NCBI RefSeq assembly: GCF_002532045.1 | Contig: NZ_NWTG01000004.1 | Span: forward strand, 124,001-188,000 | Length of the DNA stretch: 64,000 bases | Origin: Bradyrhizobium sp. C9 | GTDB lineage: Bacteria; Pseudomonadota; Alphaproteobacteria; Rhizobiales; Xanthobacteraceae | Reading direction: 5' to 3' | Shown here: positions 55,961 to 64,000 of the stretch, piece after piece | Position numbering within the stretch: the stretch's first letter is position 1 | Layout of the letters: each line of letters begins with the position of its first letter | Position numbers and translations under genes: made by a program | Notes under the pieces: generated by a model | Database searches by the model: none | Told to the model about the DNA's origin: nothing | What the model saw: the letters and a program-made list of their open reading frames with translations, nothing else

Positions 55961-56039
55961 TTCCCTTCCCTCGGGGCCCGGCTGAAGCTCGTTCGATTGG
56001 CGCAAGGTCGCGCGCGCTGAATCTTTAGAGGGGGCAAGC

Positions 56040-56345
56040 ATGAACGTGGTTATTCCCGGCAAACCCGATCCGGCGCCGAGCGTCAGCGCCGCCTTGACCA
56101 AGAAGCTGGCCAAAAAGCGGCTGATCGTCGCGCTGGTGCTCAGTGCCGCGATGATCGTGATCTATTTCGGCTTCATGGGGCTGTTCGCGTTCGACAAGCC
56201 GCTGCTCGGCACCATCCTGGTGCCTGGCCTGTCGCTCTGCATTGTGCTCGGCCCGCTCGTCATCATCTCCTCGTTCGCGCTCTGCCTGGTCTACGTGCTG
56301 TGGGCGAACCGGGTGCTCGATGCCGGCGTCCGCGATCTTCGCTGA
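56040..56345 (+). CDS. DUF485 family membrane protein
   Basis: A 101-residue protein with two membrane helices (LIVALVLSAAMIVIYFGFMG in part; GLSLCIVLGPLVIISSFALC in part) of the DUF485/YjcH family. These proteins sit next to ActP-type symporters and are thought to assist them. GAGGGGGCAAGC precedes the ATG. The symporter begins 14 bases after its stop, so the two form an operon. Confidence 0.88.
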   Translation: MNVVIPGKPDPAPSVSAALTKKLAKKRLIVALVLSAAMIVIYFGFMGLFAFDKPLLGTILVPGLSLCIVLGPLVIISSFALCLVYVLWANRVLDAGVRDLR

Positions 56346-56359
56346 GGGAGCAGAGCAAG

Positions 56360-57943
56360 ATGGGCAGCAGCACGCTTTCGATCGGGTTCTTCTTCGCCTT
56401 CATGGCATTGACCTTGGCGATCACCTATTGGGCCGCGCGGCGCACGCGCACCACCGAACACTTCTTCGCCGCCGGCGGCCAGGTCACGCCGTGGCAGAAC
56501 GGCTGGGCCCTCGCCGGTGACTTCCTGAGCGCCGCCGCCCTGCTCGGCATTGCCGGCATCGTCACCTCGAACGGCTTCGACGGCATGATCTATTCGATCG
56601 GATGGCTGGTCGGCTGGCCGATCATTCTGTTCCTGATCGTCGAACCGCTGCGCAACGTCGGCCGCTTCACTTTCGCCGATGTCGTGGCCTATCGGCTGCG
56701 CCAGCGCCCGGTGCGCCTCGCCGGCGCCGTCGGGACGCTTGCCGTCATTCTGTTCTACCTGATCGCCCAGATGGTCGCGACGGGATCGCTGATCAAGCTG
56801 CTGTTCGGCCTGCCCTACACCTGGTCGGTCGTCGTGGTCGGCAGCGTCATGCTGGTCTATGTGCTGTTTGGCGGCATGTTGGCGACGACCTGGGTGCAGG
56901 TGGTGAAGGCCGCGCTGCTGATGGGCGGCGGCATCCTGCTCGCCTTCCTCGTGTTGACCCATTTCGAGATGAACCCGCTTAAGCTGTTCGCCGCAGCGTC
57001 CGAGAAGTACGGCACCAAGGTTCTGCAGCCGGGATCGAAGGTGGTCTCGGGCCAATGGGATGCCATCTCGCTCGGGCTCGGCCTGATGTTCGGGACCGCC
57101 GCGATGCCGCATGTGCTGATGCGGGCCTATACGGTGAAGGATGCCAAGGCCGCGCGGCTGTCGATCCTCTATGCCACCGGCCTGATCGGCGTCTTTCATC
57201 TCATGGTCTTCATCATCGGTTTCGGCGCCATGGTGCTGGTCGGCGCCGACGCGGTGGCGAAGGCCGGAGGCGGCGGCAACATGGCAGCGCCCCTGCTCGC
57301 GCTCACGGTCGGCGGCAACGCCTTCTTCGGCTTCATCTGTGCGGTCGCGTTCGCGACCATGCTTGCCGTCGTCGCCGGGCTGACGCTGTCGGGCGTCGCC
57401 ACGCTCTGCCACGACGTCTGGACCAACGTGATCCGCAACGGCACCGCTTCGGAGGCCGAGCAGCTCAAGGTCGCGCGTATCGCAACAGTCATGATCGCGA
57501 TCTTCGCCATCTTTCTCGGCATCGCGTTCGAGGGCCAGAACGTCGCCTTCATGGCGGGCCTTGCGTTCTCGATCGCCTGCGCCGCCAATTTCCCATCGCT
57601 GGTGCTCGCCATCACCTGGCGCCGCTTCACGACGCCTGCGGCCGTGGCGAGCATCCTCGTCGGCACGCTGAGTTCGCTGGTGCTGATCTATCTGTCGCCG
57701 ACCATCCAGGTCGATATTCTCGGCAAGCCGCTGGCCGCGATCGAGCATCAATGGTGGTTCGTGTCGCTGCGCAATCCAGCGATCATCAGCATGCCGCTAT
57801 CGTTCGCGGTCGCGATCCTGCTGTCGCTGGTCACGCGAGAGAAGAACGCCGATCTCGCCTTTGACGAGATGCAGCGGCGCATCCTGCTCGGACCGGTTCA
57901 GCCGAACAGCAGCGAGCAAGGCCAGACGAGGAGTGCAGCGTGA
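56360..57943 (+). CDS. actP: Cation/acetate symporter (ActP family, SSS superfamily)
   Basis: A 527-residue sodium:solute symporter with about 13 helices. Signature segments are FFAAGGQVTPWQNGWALAGDF (in part), LSAAALLGIAGIVTSNG and GTAAMPHVLMRAYTVKDAKAAR (in part), all typical of ActP, which imports acetate, glycolate and other short acids. ATG 56360 has GAGGGAG upstream; the open frame from 56300 overlaps DUF485 and is rejected. The link to the LysR/nitrilase locus could mean that the symporter takes up an acid made by the nitrilase, or it may be independent. Confidence 0.88.
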   Translation: MGSSTLSIGFFFAFMALTLAITYWAARRTRTTEHFFAAGGQVTPWQNGWALAGDFLSAAALLGIAGIVTSNGFDGMIYSIGWLVGWPIILFLIVEPLRNVGRFTFADVVAYRLRQRPVRLAGAVGTLAVILFYLIAQMVATGSLIKLLFGLPYTWSVVVVGSVMLVYVLFGGMLATTWVQVVKAALLMGGGILLAFLVLTHFEMNPLKLFAAASEKYGTKVLQPGSKVVSGQWDAISLGLGLMFGTAAMPHVLMRAYTVKDAKAARLSILYATGLIGVFHLMVFIIGFGAMVLVGADAVAKAGGGGNMAAPLLALTVGGNAFFGFICAVAFATMLAVVAGLTLSGVATLCHDVWTNVIRNGTASEAEQLKVARIATVMIAIFAIFLGIAFEGQNVAFMAGLAFSIACAANFPSLVLAITWRRFTTPAAVASILVGTLSSLVLIYLSPTIQVDILGKPLAAIEHQWWFVSLRNPAIISMPLSFAVAILLSLVTREKNADLAFDEMQRRILLGPVQPNSSEQGQTRSAA

Positions 57944-58009
57944 ACCGCGGCGCGCAAGGCGAGATGTCGCAATAGCACGGTAGCTCACATATCGTGCAAC
58001 ACACTCACT

Positions 58010-58129
58010 GTCGTCCTGGCGAAAGCCAGGACCCATTACCCCTTACGTCAATGCTGCGCGACGCTGGGGCCCCAATCCCTCTCACAATCACATGTGGTGG
58101 TTATGGGTCCTGGCTTTCGCCAGGACGAC
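58010..58129. repeat. 120-base inverted repeat between actP and glmU
   Basis: Two 27-base arms at 58010-58036 and 58103-58129 are perfect reverse complements (they begin GTCGTCCTGGCGAAAGCC and end with the inverse). Each arm itself contains the smaller hairpin CCTGGCGAAAGCCAGG. The loop is 66 bases. It is a dispersed Bradyrhizobium-type element (recalled, not searched) at the 3' ends of two convergent genes. Confidence 0.85.
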
Positions 58130-58219
58130 GAGGGGAGATTGCGTGCTCAAATCTATCACCGTTCTGCCAGCACAATGGCGAAGCCGTTGCGCCTGCATGA
58201 CGACAATCACGCCAACCCC

Positions 58220-59578
58220 TCACTTCCCCTTCGCGGCCTTCGCCTTCAGCTTCGCCGCGCGATAGCGGGCGGCGCCGCCTTCGCGGATCGACTGTTCGCT
58301 GCGCTCGAGCGCCATCGCGTCGTCGGGGACGTTCTTGGTGATGACGGAGCCCGAGCCGATATAGGCGCCCTTGCCGATCGTGACCGGCGCGACCAGCGAG
58401 GTGTTGGTGCCGACGAAGGCGCCCTCGCCGATCAGCGTCTTGTGCTTGAGGAAGCCGTCGTAGTTGCAGGTGATGGTGCCGGCGCCGAGATTGGAATTGG
58501 CGCCGACATGGGCGTCGCCGACATAGGAGAGATGGTTGACCTTGACGCCGGCCTCCAGCGTCGCGGCCTTGGTCTCGACGAAATTGCCGATCCGCGCGCC
58601 GTCGCCGAGCGAGGTGCCGGGCCGCAGCCGGGCATAGGGACCGACCGACACCTTCTTGCCGATGCGGGCCTCGACGATGTGCGAGAAGGAGTGGATCACG
58701 GCGCCGTCGTCGATCGAAACGCCCGGTCCGATCACCACGAACGGCTCGATCACGACGTCCTTGCCGAATTTGGTGTCGGCGGCGAGATAGACGGTGTCCG
58801 GCGCGATCAAGGTCACGCCGGCCTCGAGCGCCTGCTTGCGCAACCGCACCTGCATCACGGCCTCGGCCTCGGCGAGCTGCGCCTTGGTGTTGATGCCGCG
58901 CACTTCATCTTCGCTGGTCTCGATCACGACGGCCTCCAGTCCCAATTCCCTGACGATGCCGACGGCATCGGTCAGATAATATTCGCCCTTGGCGTTGGCG
59001 TTGCCGATCTTCTCGATGATCGCGAGCGCCTTGCTGCCGTCGAATGCCATCACGCCGGCGTTGCACAGCGTGATCTTGCGCTCCTCGGCGCTGGCATCGG
59101 CATGTTCGCGGATCGCAACCAGCTTGCCGCTTTCGGTCACCAGGCGGCCGTAGCCGGTCGGGTCGGCGGCGTGGAAACCGAGCACCGCGAGCGCAGCGCC
59201 GTCACGCAGCGGTGCGCGCATCCGCGCAAAGGTCTCGGCCGAGATCAGCGGCGTATCGCCGAACGCGACCAAGAGGTCGTCGGCGCCGCGGGCGAGCGCC
59301 TCGCGCGCCGCCAGCACTGCATGTGCGGTGCCGAGCCGCTCGCGCTGCACGAAGATCTGCGCGTCGGGCCGCACCCGGCGCGCCTCGGCGGCGACCGCGT
59401 CGTGGTCGGGGCCGATCACGACCGCGAGCTGCGATCCCTCACCGGCGGCGGCCGCATCGAGCACATGCGCCAGCAGCGACTGCCCGGCCACCGGGTGCAG
59501 CACCTTCGGCAGCGACGAGCGCATCCGCGTGCCCTCGCCGGCCGCAAGCACCACTGTCAGGCTCGATCGCGCAGTCAT
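58220..59578 (-). CDS. glmU: Bifunctional UDP-GlcNAc pyrophosphorylase / glucosamine-1-P acetyltransferase GlmU
   Basis: A 452-residue two-domain enzyme that acetylates glucosamine-1-phosphate and then makes UDP-GlcNAc for peptidoglycan and LPS. The N-terminal uridyltransferase has [20 protein letters not shown] and the later GDTPLI. The C-terminal left-handed beta-helix contains hexapeptide repeats and the acetyltransferase segment [25 protein letters not shown] (in part). Length is normal. It is single here, separated from glmS by an accessory block. Confidence 0.97.
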   Translation of the reverse strand: MTARSSLTVVLAAGEGTRMRSSLPKVLHPVAGQSLLAHVLDAAAAGEGSQLAVVIGPDHDAVAAEARRVRPDAQIFVQRERLGTAHAVLAAREALARGADDLLVAFGDTPLISAETFARMRAPLRDGAALAVLGFHAADPTGYGRLVTESGKLVAIREHADASAEERKITLCNAGVMAFDGSKALAIIEKIGNANAKGEYYLTDAVGIVRELGLEAVVIETSEDEVRGINTKAQLAEAEAVMQVRLRKQALEAGVTLIAPDTVYLAADTKFGKDVVIEPFVVIGPGVSIDDGAVIHSFSHIVEARIGKKVSVGPYARLRPGTSLGDGARIGNFVETKAATLEAGVKVNHLSYVGDAHVGANSNLGAGTITCNYDGFLKHKTLIGEGAFVGTNTSLVAPVTIGKGAYIGSGSVITKNVPDDAMALERSEQSIREGGAARYRAAKLKAKAAKGK

Positions 59579-59761
59579 TCGGCATCCTCGACGATTCGCG
59601 CAGTCCGCTGCGCAACGGCTTCCTTCGAGGCGTCTTTAATTGTTTTCCCCGACAGAAGAAACCGATTCGCCTCCGCGGCCCCTCAGATTCAAGTTCCCGG
59701 TCCATTTCCTGTTAATCTTTGCCTCGTGATTCGGCGGGCCTTGAGGAGGGCCAAGCGGGCT

Positions 59762-61147
59762 TTGGCCAAAGATCCCGACAATCTGGCGGCGGATTTCGAC
59801 ACCGAGAGCACCACCGGCTTTTTGGCCGAGGAGGATGCCTTCGATCGCCGCATGCTGTGGCGGCTCGGCTCGTGGGGCGTGGCGGCGGTCGGCGCCGTCA
59901 CCATCGCCGTGATGGCCAACCAGTCGGCGCTGACGCTGCGGCGCGACCAGGTCGCCGCATCCGATATCGCGCGCCAGGCCCAACAGTTGCAGACGCTGGC
60001 GAAGGAGAGCCACAACGAGACACGGCGGCTGGCATCCGCGATCGATACGCTCAACGGCGACCGCGACCGGCTATATTCGCGCGTCACCACGCTGGAACAG
60101 GGTCTTGACTCCGTGACCGGCACAATCGCGAAACAACCGGTAGCAGCCGTGCCGGCACCACCGCCCAATCCGGCAGCGGCGCCAGCTGCGCCGTCCGCTT
60201 CAGCCAATTCGACGCCCATCGCGGCGGCACCGGCCGTTGCCGCCGTCGCCACGACGCCGCCTGCCGCATCGGACAAGCCGGTCGCTACCGACAAGGTGGT
60301 AGCATCCATCGACAGCAAGGCGCCGGTCGAGAAGCCAGTTGCTGCGGCCGAGAAGCCCATGGCGGCCGAAAAGAAGCCGGCGGCCGCTGCGAGCAGACCG
60401 CCGATTGCCGCAGAGAAGCCGTCCGCCTCCGAAGGTTCGCCGCCGACTTCTGCCCCCGCCCCATCCGTTGCCAGTCCGATGAGCGCCGCTGCTGCCGCGG
60501 CCAGTACCGACGAAATAAAGCCGGCCGCGCCAGCGCCATCGGCCAGTCCGGTTGCGGACAAGCCGCTGATGGCATCGCGCGATCCTGCGCCGAACAAGGC
60601 AACCGACGCGCCCAAGCCGCCGACCGCGAGCGACGTCAGCGCCGCTCCGATCCCGCCGCTGGTGATCACATCGGATCCGGACTCCGAAGTCGAAGAGGAT
60701 GCGCCGAAGGCGCAGATCCAGCGCACCGAGTTCGGCGTCGATCTCGGCACGGCAAATTCGGTCAATGGGCTGCGCGCGCTGTGGCGCGGCCTGTTGAAGT
60801 CGAAGGCCAACGCGCCGCTGGCCGCGCTGCGGCCGATCATCGTCATCAAGGAGAGCAGCAACGGGCTCGGCATGCAGTTGCGCCTGGTGGCCGGGCCGCT
60901 GAACGACGCCGGGACCGCCGCCAAGATCTGCGCCGGCCTCAGCCCGGTCCAGCGAACCTGCGAGACGGCGATCTATGACGGCCAGCGGCTGGCCCTGAAC
61001 GAGCCGCCCGCCGGCGCCAGACCGGCTGTGCCGCACCGGCGGGTCGCGCCGAGGCGCACCGCCCCACCACCGCCGCAGCCGGTTGCCGAGGAAAAGAAGC
61101 CGGAAGGAACGACGATCTCCTCGATGTTCCGACGAAACAGCCAATAA
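59762..61147 (+). CDS. SPOR-like, Pro/Ala-rich inner-membrane protein
   Basis: A 461-residue protein. One membrane helix (WGVAAVGAVTIAVMAN) near residue 40 follows a polar N-terminus; then a coiled-coil-like stretch (RQAQQLQTLAKESHNETRRL), about 200 residues of Ala/Pro/Lys low complexity, and a C-terminal domain (FGVDLGTANSVNGLRALWRG, LRLVAGPLNDAGTAAKICAGL with two Cys) that resembles a SPOR peptidoglycan-binding fold. A cell-envelope role is likely. The start is uncertain: TTG 59762 has GAGGAGGG upstream (12 bases), GTG 59726 is the alternative. The frame is open far upstream through glmU antisense. Confidence 0.72.
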   Translation: MAKDPDNLAADFDTESTTGFLAEEDAFDRRMLWRLGSWGVAAVGAVTIAVMANQSALTLRRDQVAASDIARQAQQLQTLAKESHNETRRLASAIDTLNGDRDRLYSRVTTLEQGLDSVTGTIAKQPVAAVPAPPPNPAAAPAAPSASANSTPIAAAPAVAAVATTPPAASDKPVATDKVVASIDSKAPVEKPVAAAEKPMAAEKKPAAAASRPPIAAEKPSASEGSPPTSAPAPSVASPMSAAAAAASTDEIKPAAPAPSASPVADKPLMASRDPAPNKATDAPKPPTASDVSAAPIPPLVITSDPDSEVEEDAPKAQIQRTEFGVDLGTANSVNGLRALWRGLLKSKANAPLAALRPIIVIKESSNGLGMQLRLVAGPLNDAGTAAKICAGLSPVQRTCETAIYDGQRLALNEPPAGARPAVPHRRVAPRRTAPPPPQPVAEEKKPEGTTISSMFRRNSQ

Positions 61148-61243
61148 CTATGCCCGGCAACGGATTGCAGCCAAATTCTCAACCGATTTCGCTGCTTCTT
61201 GCCGAGCCTTGTCCCAGCCCCCGTTCCCGACCATAGTGCCGCG

Positions 61244-61624
61244 ATGACAAAACCTCCGTTCCGCCTCTCCCCCTATCAGGTCCAGTTCCTGATGGTCGTG
61301 GGCTTCGTCACCGTCGGTTACGCGCTGTACGTGCGCTATCTCGCGATCGAATTCTCGCCGGTTGCACTGGCCTGCGACGCCGGCGCGCAGACCATGCTCT
61401 GCAAGGCGCGCGCGCTGTCGACCGTGCTGTTCAAGAACTCGGTGTTCGGGATCACCGCGCTGGTGATTGCGGTGCTGAACCTGACGCGGCCGTCGATCGT
61501 GCTGCTCACCGTCGGCTTGATCGCAGCCGGGCTCGGGATCGTGCTCTACAACGTCGTGCTGTCGGGGCTCGCGATCGGGCTGTTCATCATGGGTTTTGCG
61601 CGGCCCGCGCCCGCCACAGCGTAG
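61244..61624 (+). CDS. Small four-helix membrane protein
   Basis: A 126-residue membrane protein with four hydrophobic segments (VQFLMVVGFVTVGYALYV, FGITALVIAVLNL, SIVLLTVGLIAAGLGIVLY, VLSGLAIGLFIMGF). A periplasmic loop carries two Cys (LACDAGAQTMLCKA). ATG 61244 is close to the first helix; the open frame starts 45 bases earlier. Its last 38 bases overlap the 3' end of the GH17-type gene on the opposite strand. No family recognised. Confidence 0.65.
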   Translation: MTKPPFRLSPYQVQFLMVVGFVTVGYALYVRYLAIEFSPVALACDAGAQTMLCKARALSTVLFKNSVFGITALVIAVLNLTRPSIVLLTVGLIAAGLGIVLYNVVLSGLAIGLFIMGFARPAPATA

Positions 61625-63212
61625 CGGCGAACAAGAGGTACATCACGCAGGTCCAGTCCGACTGCCAGTTGATCGTGCCCTCGCTGTAGATCGTGAACAG
61701 CGCGGCGATCGCGAGCAGACCGGCGAACACGGATTCCGCGAGCGGCCGGATGCCTTCCTTCGGGCGGTTGAGCATGGTCAGCAGCGCGAACGGCACCACC
61801 GCCATGGTCAGCGAGGCATACGGGAAATCGCGGTAGCGCGGATCGAACGCGAAGCCGAGCGCGGTTTCGGCGGCGATCACTGTGGTGGCGACCAGCACGA
61901 TCGCCAGCAGCGCGCCGATCGCGCCCTTGCCGCGATAGTCGCGCGGCCCGACCAGCTCCAGGAAGGTCGGCAGCGAGCGCCCGGCGATCAGCGCATGTGC
62001 TGTCAGCAAGGGCGAGGCGATCGCGGCCGCGAGCAACACGCCCCAATGCAGCCAGCCGCCGACGCCGTAACTCTCGTAATACATCTTGTCGCCGGCGATC
62101 CCGAGCAGCGTCCCTGCCGTCGTTGCCGAAATCGCGACCGCGATCCAGGCCGACGGCCGCGGCGTCCAGGGCCGGCGGCGCAGGGTCAGCCAGGCCGCGA
62201 GGAAGGTGGCGATCGACAGTGCCATGCCGCCCGCCATCTGCAGCTTCCAGGCCGGATAGTTGCTGATCGCAACGCCGGGTGGATACTTGACCTGCCGCTT
62301 GACGGCATCGAACAGGCCCCAGTTGCCGCCGACGGTGCCCTCGAGCTTGCGCTTCCAGGGCTGGTCATAGGCTTCGATCAGGTTGACCCGAAAACCCTCG
62401 CGCTTGGCGAGATCGAGGATCTCGGACACCACCCGCGCCTGGTTGGTGCGCGACGGCAAGGCGCCCTCCCGCATCCGTCCCGCGCTCGGCCAGCCGGTCT
62501 CGCCGATCAGGATCTCCTTGCCCGGGAACGTCACCGCCATCCGCTTGCGGATGTCGTCGACATGCGCCGCGGCGTACTTCGCCTTGACCGGGATGTCCTC
62601 CCAATACGGCAGGATGTGAATGGTGACGAAATCGACCGCGTCATAGATTTCGCGGTTCTTCAGCCAGTATTCCCAGACGTCGGCATAGGTGACCGGCAGA
62701 TTGCCCGCCGCCGCCTTCACCGCGCGGATGTTGCCGGCAAGATCGGTGGCGGTCATCTCGCCGCGCAGCAGCACCTCGTTGCCGACGATCAGCGAAGTGA
62801 CGACACCGGGATATTCCTTGGCGAGCCGGACCGCGATCGCGATCTGCTGCAAGTTCTTGAAGCGGTTGCTGCTGAGCCAGATGCCCTGCATCACCTTCAG
62901 GCCGACCTTGGCCGCGACGCCGGGCACCTGGTCGAGGCCGTTCTCGATCGAATAGGTCCGCACGCAGTCGGTGACCTTGGCGAGATCGGCAAGGTCCTGC
63001 TCGATCTGCTCAACCGGAATCTGGGTGGTCGGATCGAGCGGCGTCTGGGCGCCGCGGAACGGCGTGTAGGACACGCATTGCAACTTTGCGGCAGGATCGA
63101 TCGGCGCACGCGCGAGCGTGATCGGCGTGGCGAGCCACCACCACACAGATGCAATCACGGCGAGCGAGATCAGGAGAAGCGCCAGCGGCGTACGAAGCGA
63201 AATCGGTTCCAT
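61587..63212 (-). CDS. GH17-type beta-glucan enzyme, NdvC-like
   Basis: A 541-residue membrane protein. One N-terminal helix is followed by a periplasmic glycoside-hydrolase-17 fold domain (about residues 40-330) with the acid/base Glu in IVGNEVLLR (E146) and the nucleophile Glu in ILIGETGWPSAG (E238). The C-terminal 210 residues hold about seven helices. This is the architecture of Bradyrhizobium NdvC, linked to branching of periplasmic cyclic beta-(1,3)-(1,6)-glucans that matter in osmoadaptation and symbiosis. ndvB is not in the window. I leave the symbol empty because paralogues exist. Confidence 0.82.
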   Translation of the reverse strand: MEPISLRTPLALLLISLAVIASVWWWLATPITLARAPIDPAAKLQCVSYTPFRGAQTPLDPTTQIPVEQIEQDLADLAKVTDCVRTYSIENGLDQVPGVAAKVGLKVMQGIWLSSNRFKNLQQIAIAVRLAKEYPGVVTSLIVGNEVLLRGEMTATDLAGNIRAVKAAAGNLPVTYADVWEYWLKNREIYDAVDFVTIHILPYWEDIPVKAKYAAAHVDDIRKRMAVTFPGKEILIGETGWPSAGRMREGALPSRTNQARVVSEILDLAKREGFRVNLIEAYDQPWKRKLEGTVGGNWGLFDAVKRQVKYPPGVAISNYPAWKLQMAGGMALSIATFLAAWLTLRRRPWTPRPSAWIAVAISATTAGTLLGIAGDKMYYESYGVGGWLHWGVLLAAAIASPLLTAHALIAGRSLPTFLELVGPRDYRGKGAIGALLAIVLVATTVIAAETALGFAFDPRYRDFPYASLTMAVVPFALLTMLNRPKEGIRPLAESVFAGLLAIAALFTIYSEGTINWQSDWTCVMYLLFAATLWRARAAQNP

Positions 63213-63456
63213 CCTCCGGGGGACCGTCGAATTAGCCGGTCACAGCCCGTCTGCCAAGTCCAGGAATCGGTCAATACCATGGTTGTCCTGCGACAGTTTT
63301 GCGCTGGGTCGATAAAGTTGTGAGTTTGCTGGACAAAATACCAAATTCCAGTCATCAGATTTCGCCAGAGTCTCCGCCGCACTGGAGACCTATTTGGACG
63401 GCATCACGCGAGCCGTTAGGATGATCCCGCAGGGGCCGGAACATATCGGGGAATGC

Positions 63457-64000
63457 ATGCGTCGACGGCTGCTTGAGTTGAAGAACACTGCTTTGCGTCA
63501 TCTTGCTGTAACGGGCCTCGTCACAGCGCTCGCGCTCCTGAACGGAGCCGGCGGCGCGTTCGCCCAGAGCGGCACGCCGAATCCGCCTGACCAGGCCAAA
63601 CAGCAGCCTGGCCAGCCCGACGCCAATGCCAACGCCGTGCGGGAGGCCAACCAACGCAAGGTCGAGGAGTTCGTCGAGGCCCAGCAGGCCATCAACGGCC
63701 CGGCCGGCAACCCGGAATGCGTCTGGCTCGGCCGCCGCGTGGTCCGCCTGATGTGGAACGACGACCTCGACACCGCGTTCCGCCACCTCGACCTCTACGA
63801 TCGGTTCGGCTGCCCCGGCGGCCACGTCCAGGCCGCATTCCGCTGCCTGACCCGGTTCGGCGCCCAGATCGACGACAAGGTGCGCGGCAGCCTCGACGGC
63901 CGCATCCACGCCTGCTGGATCAACCCGGGTGCCCAGCCGCAGGCCGCGGCAGCCGCCGCCGCGCCCACCCCGGCGCCGTCGACGGCCGGCAATGCCGCGC
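63457..64000 (+). CDS. Exported protein, N-terminal part (cut by window edge)
   Basis: The frame is open from ATG 63457 to the right edge (181 codons). ATG 63457 has TCGGGGAATGC in front; an in-frame ATG at 63421 is weaker. Residues 1-36 are a signal peptide (RHLAVTGLVTALALLNGAGG, cleavage AFA/Q). Then come a Gln/Pro-rich linker, a predicted helical domain with four Cys (NPECVWLGRRVVRL, DRFGCPGGHV, AFRCLTRFG, HACWINPG) and an Ala/Pro tail. It stands divergent from the NdvC-like gene, 244 bases apart, and may belong to the same pathway. No family recognised. Confidence 0.65.
   Translation, partial: MRRRLLELKNTALRHLAVTGLVTALALLNGAGGAFAQSGTPNPPDQAKQQPGQPDANANAVREANQRKVEEFVEAQQAINGPAGNPECVWLGRRVVRLMWNDDLDTAFRHLDLYDRFGCPGGHVQAAFRCLTRFGAQIDDKVRGSLDGRIHACWINPGAQPQAAAAAAAPTPAPSTAGNAA

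Noticed and set aside
58094..59761. A 556-codon open extension upstream of the SPOR-like protein, in the same frame
   Set aside because: It runs antisense through glmU; the translation is His/Asp/Arg/Gly-rich shadow sequence, and ribosome-binding signals appear only near 59745.

Overview
The window is a 64 kb piece of a high-GC alphaproteobacterial chromosome, most probably Bradyrhizobium or a close relative (Nitrobacteraceae). The signs are strong G/C preference at third codon positions, a phosphatidylcholine synthase, a NasS/NasT nitrate-sensing pair, an IalB-family protein, an NdvC-like beta-glucan enzyme, a sdhE-mfd/recG/DUF502/glmS block, and several families of intergenic palindromes that are familiar from Bradyrhizobium genomes. 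No rRNA, tRNA, CRISPR array, transposase or phage gene was seen. The genus is inferred from remembered gene families, not from an alignment.

Left third (1-29 kb): a partial exported protein at the edge; a six-gene sugar-type ABC transporter operon that ends in a 2-hydroxyacid dehydrogenase and an amidase (584-7536); single genes for a Pro/Glu-rich protein, a DUF1993 protein, a periplasmic cyclohexadienyl dehydratase (PheC type) and a DUF2147 protein; a cupin plus RraA-like pair divergent from the 5-oxoprolinase genes pxpB-pxpC-pxpA; small exported and membrane proteins; nasT-nasS; a DUF4240 gene of unusual composition; rimO; an acetylornithine-type aminotransferase; a quinone oxidoreductase; a TerC-family gene overlapping pcs; a UbiH-type hydroxylase; an AEC transporter; hspQ; and an MFS exporter.

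Middle (29-48 kb): an IalB-family protein; a tandem set made of a YejA-like solute-binding protein, an acyl-adenylate-enzyme homologue that lacks its ATP-binding loop, and a receiver/GGDEF-like protein that lacks the GGDEF motif; a 1209-residue strand-loop-strand repeat protein; then the housekeeping block mfd, sdhE, recG, DUF502 and glmS (transcription-coupled repair, SDH assembly, recombination, amino-sugar synthesis).

Right third (48-64 kb): glmS and glmU are separated by about 10.6 kb of accessory genes. These are two overlapping tiny membrane proteins, a GAF-GGDEF-PilZ diguanylate cyclase, two coupled membrane proteins, a frameshifted oleate hydratase, a WGR-like/class III cyclase fusion, a nitrilase divergent from a LysR regulator, and a DUF485-ActP acetate-type symporter pair. 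After glmU come a SPOR-like Pro/Ala-rich membrane protein, a small membrane protein whose 3' end overlaps an NdvC-like GH17 enzyme on the other strand, and a partial exported protein running off the right edge.

The points most worth a second look are the pair of apparently inactivated enzymes at 31739-34626, the cyclase with a WGR-like N-terminus, the frameshift in oleate hydratase that ends on an ATGA overlap, the large repeat protein with no visible export domain, and intergenic palindromes whose CTAGAGC ends supply the stop codons of neighbouring genes.
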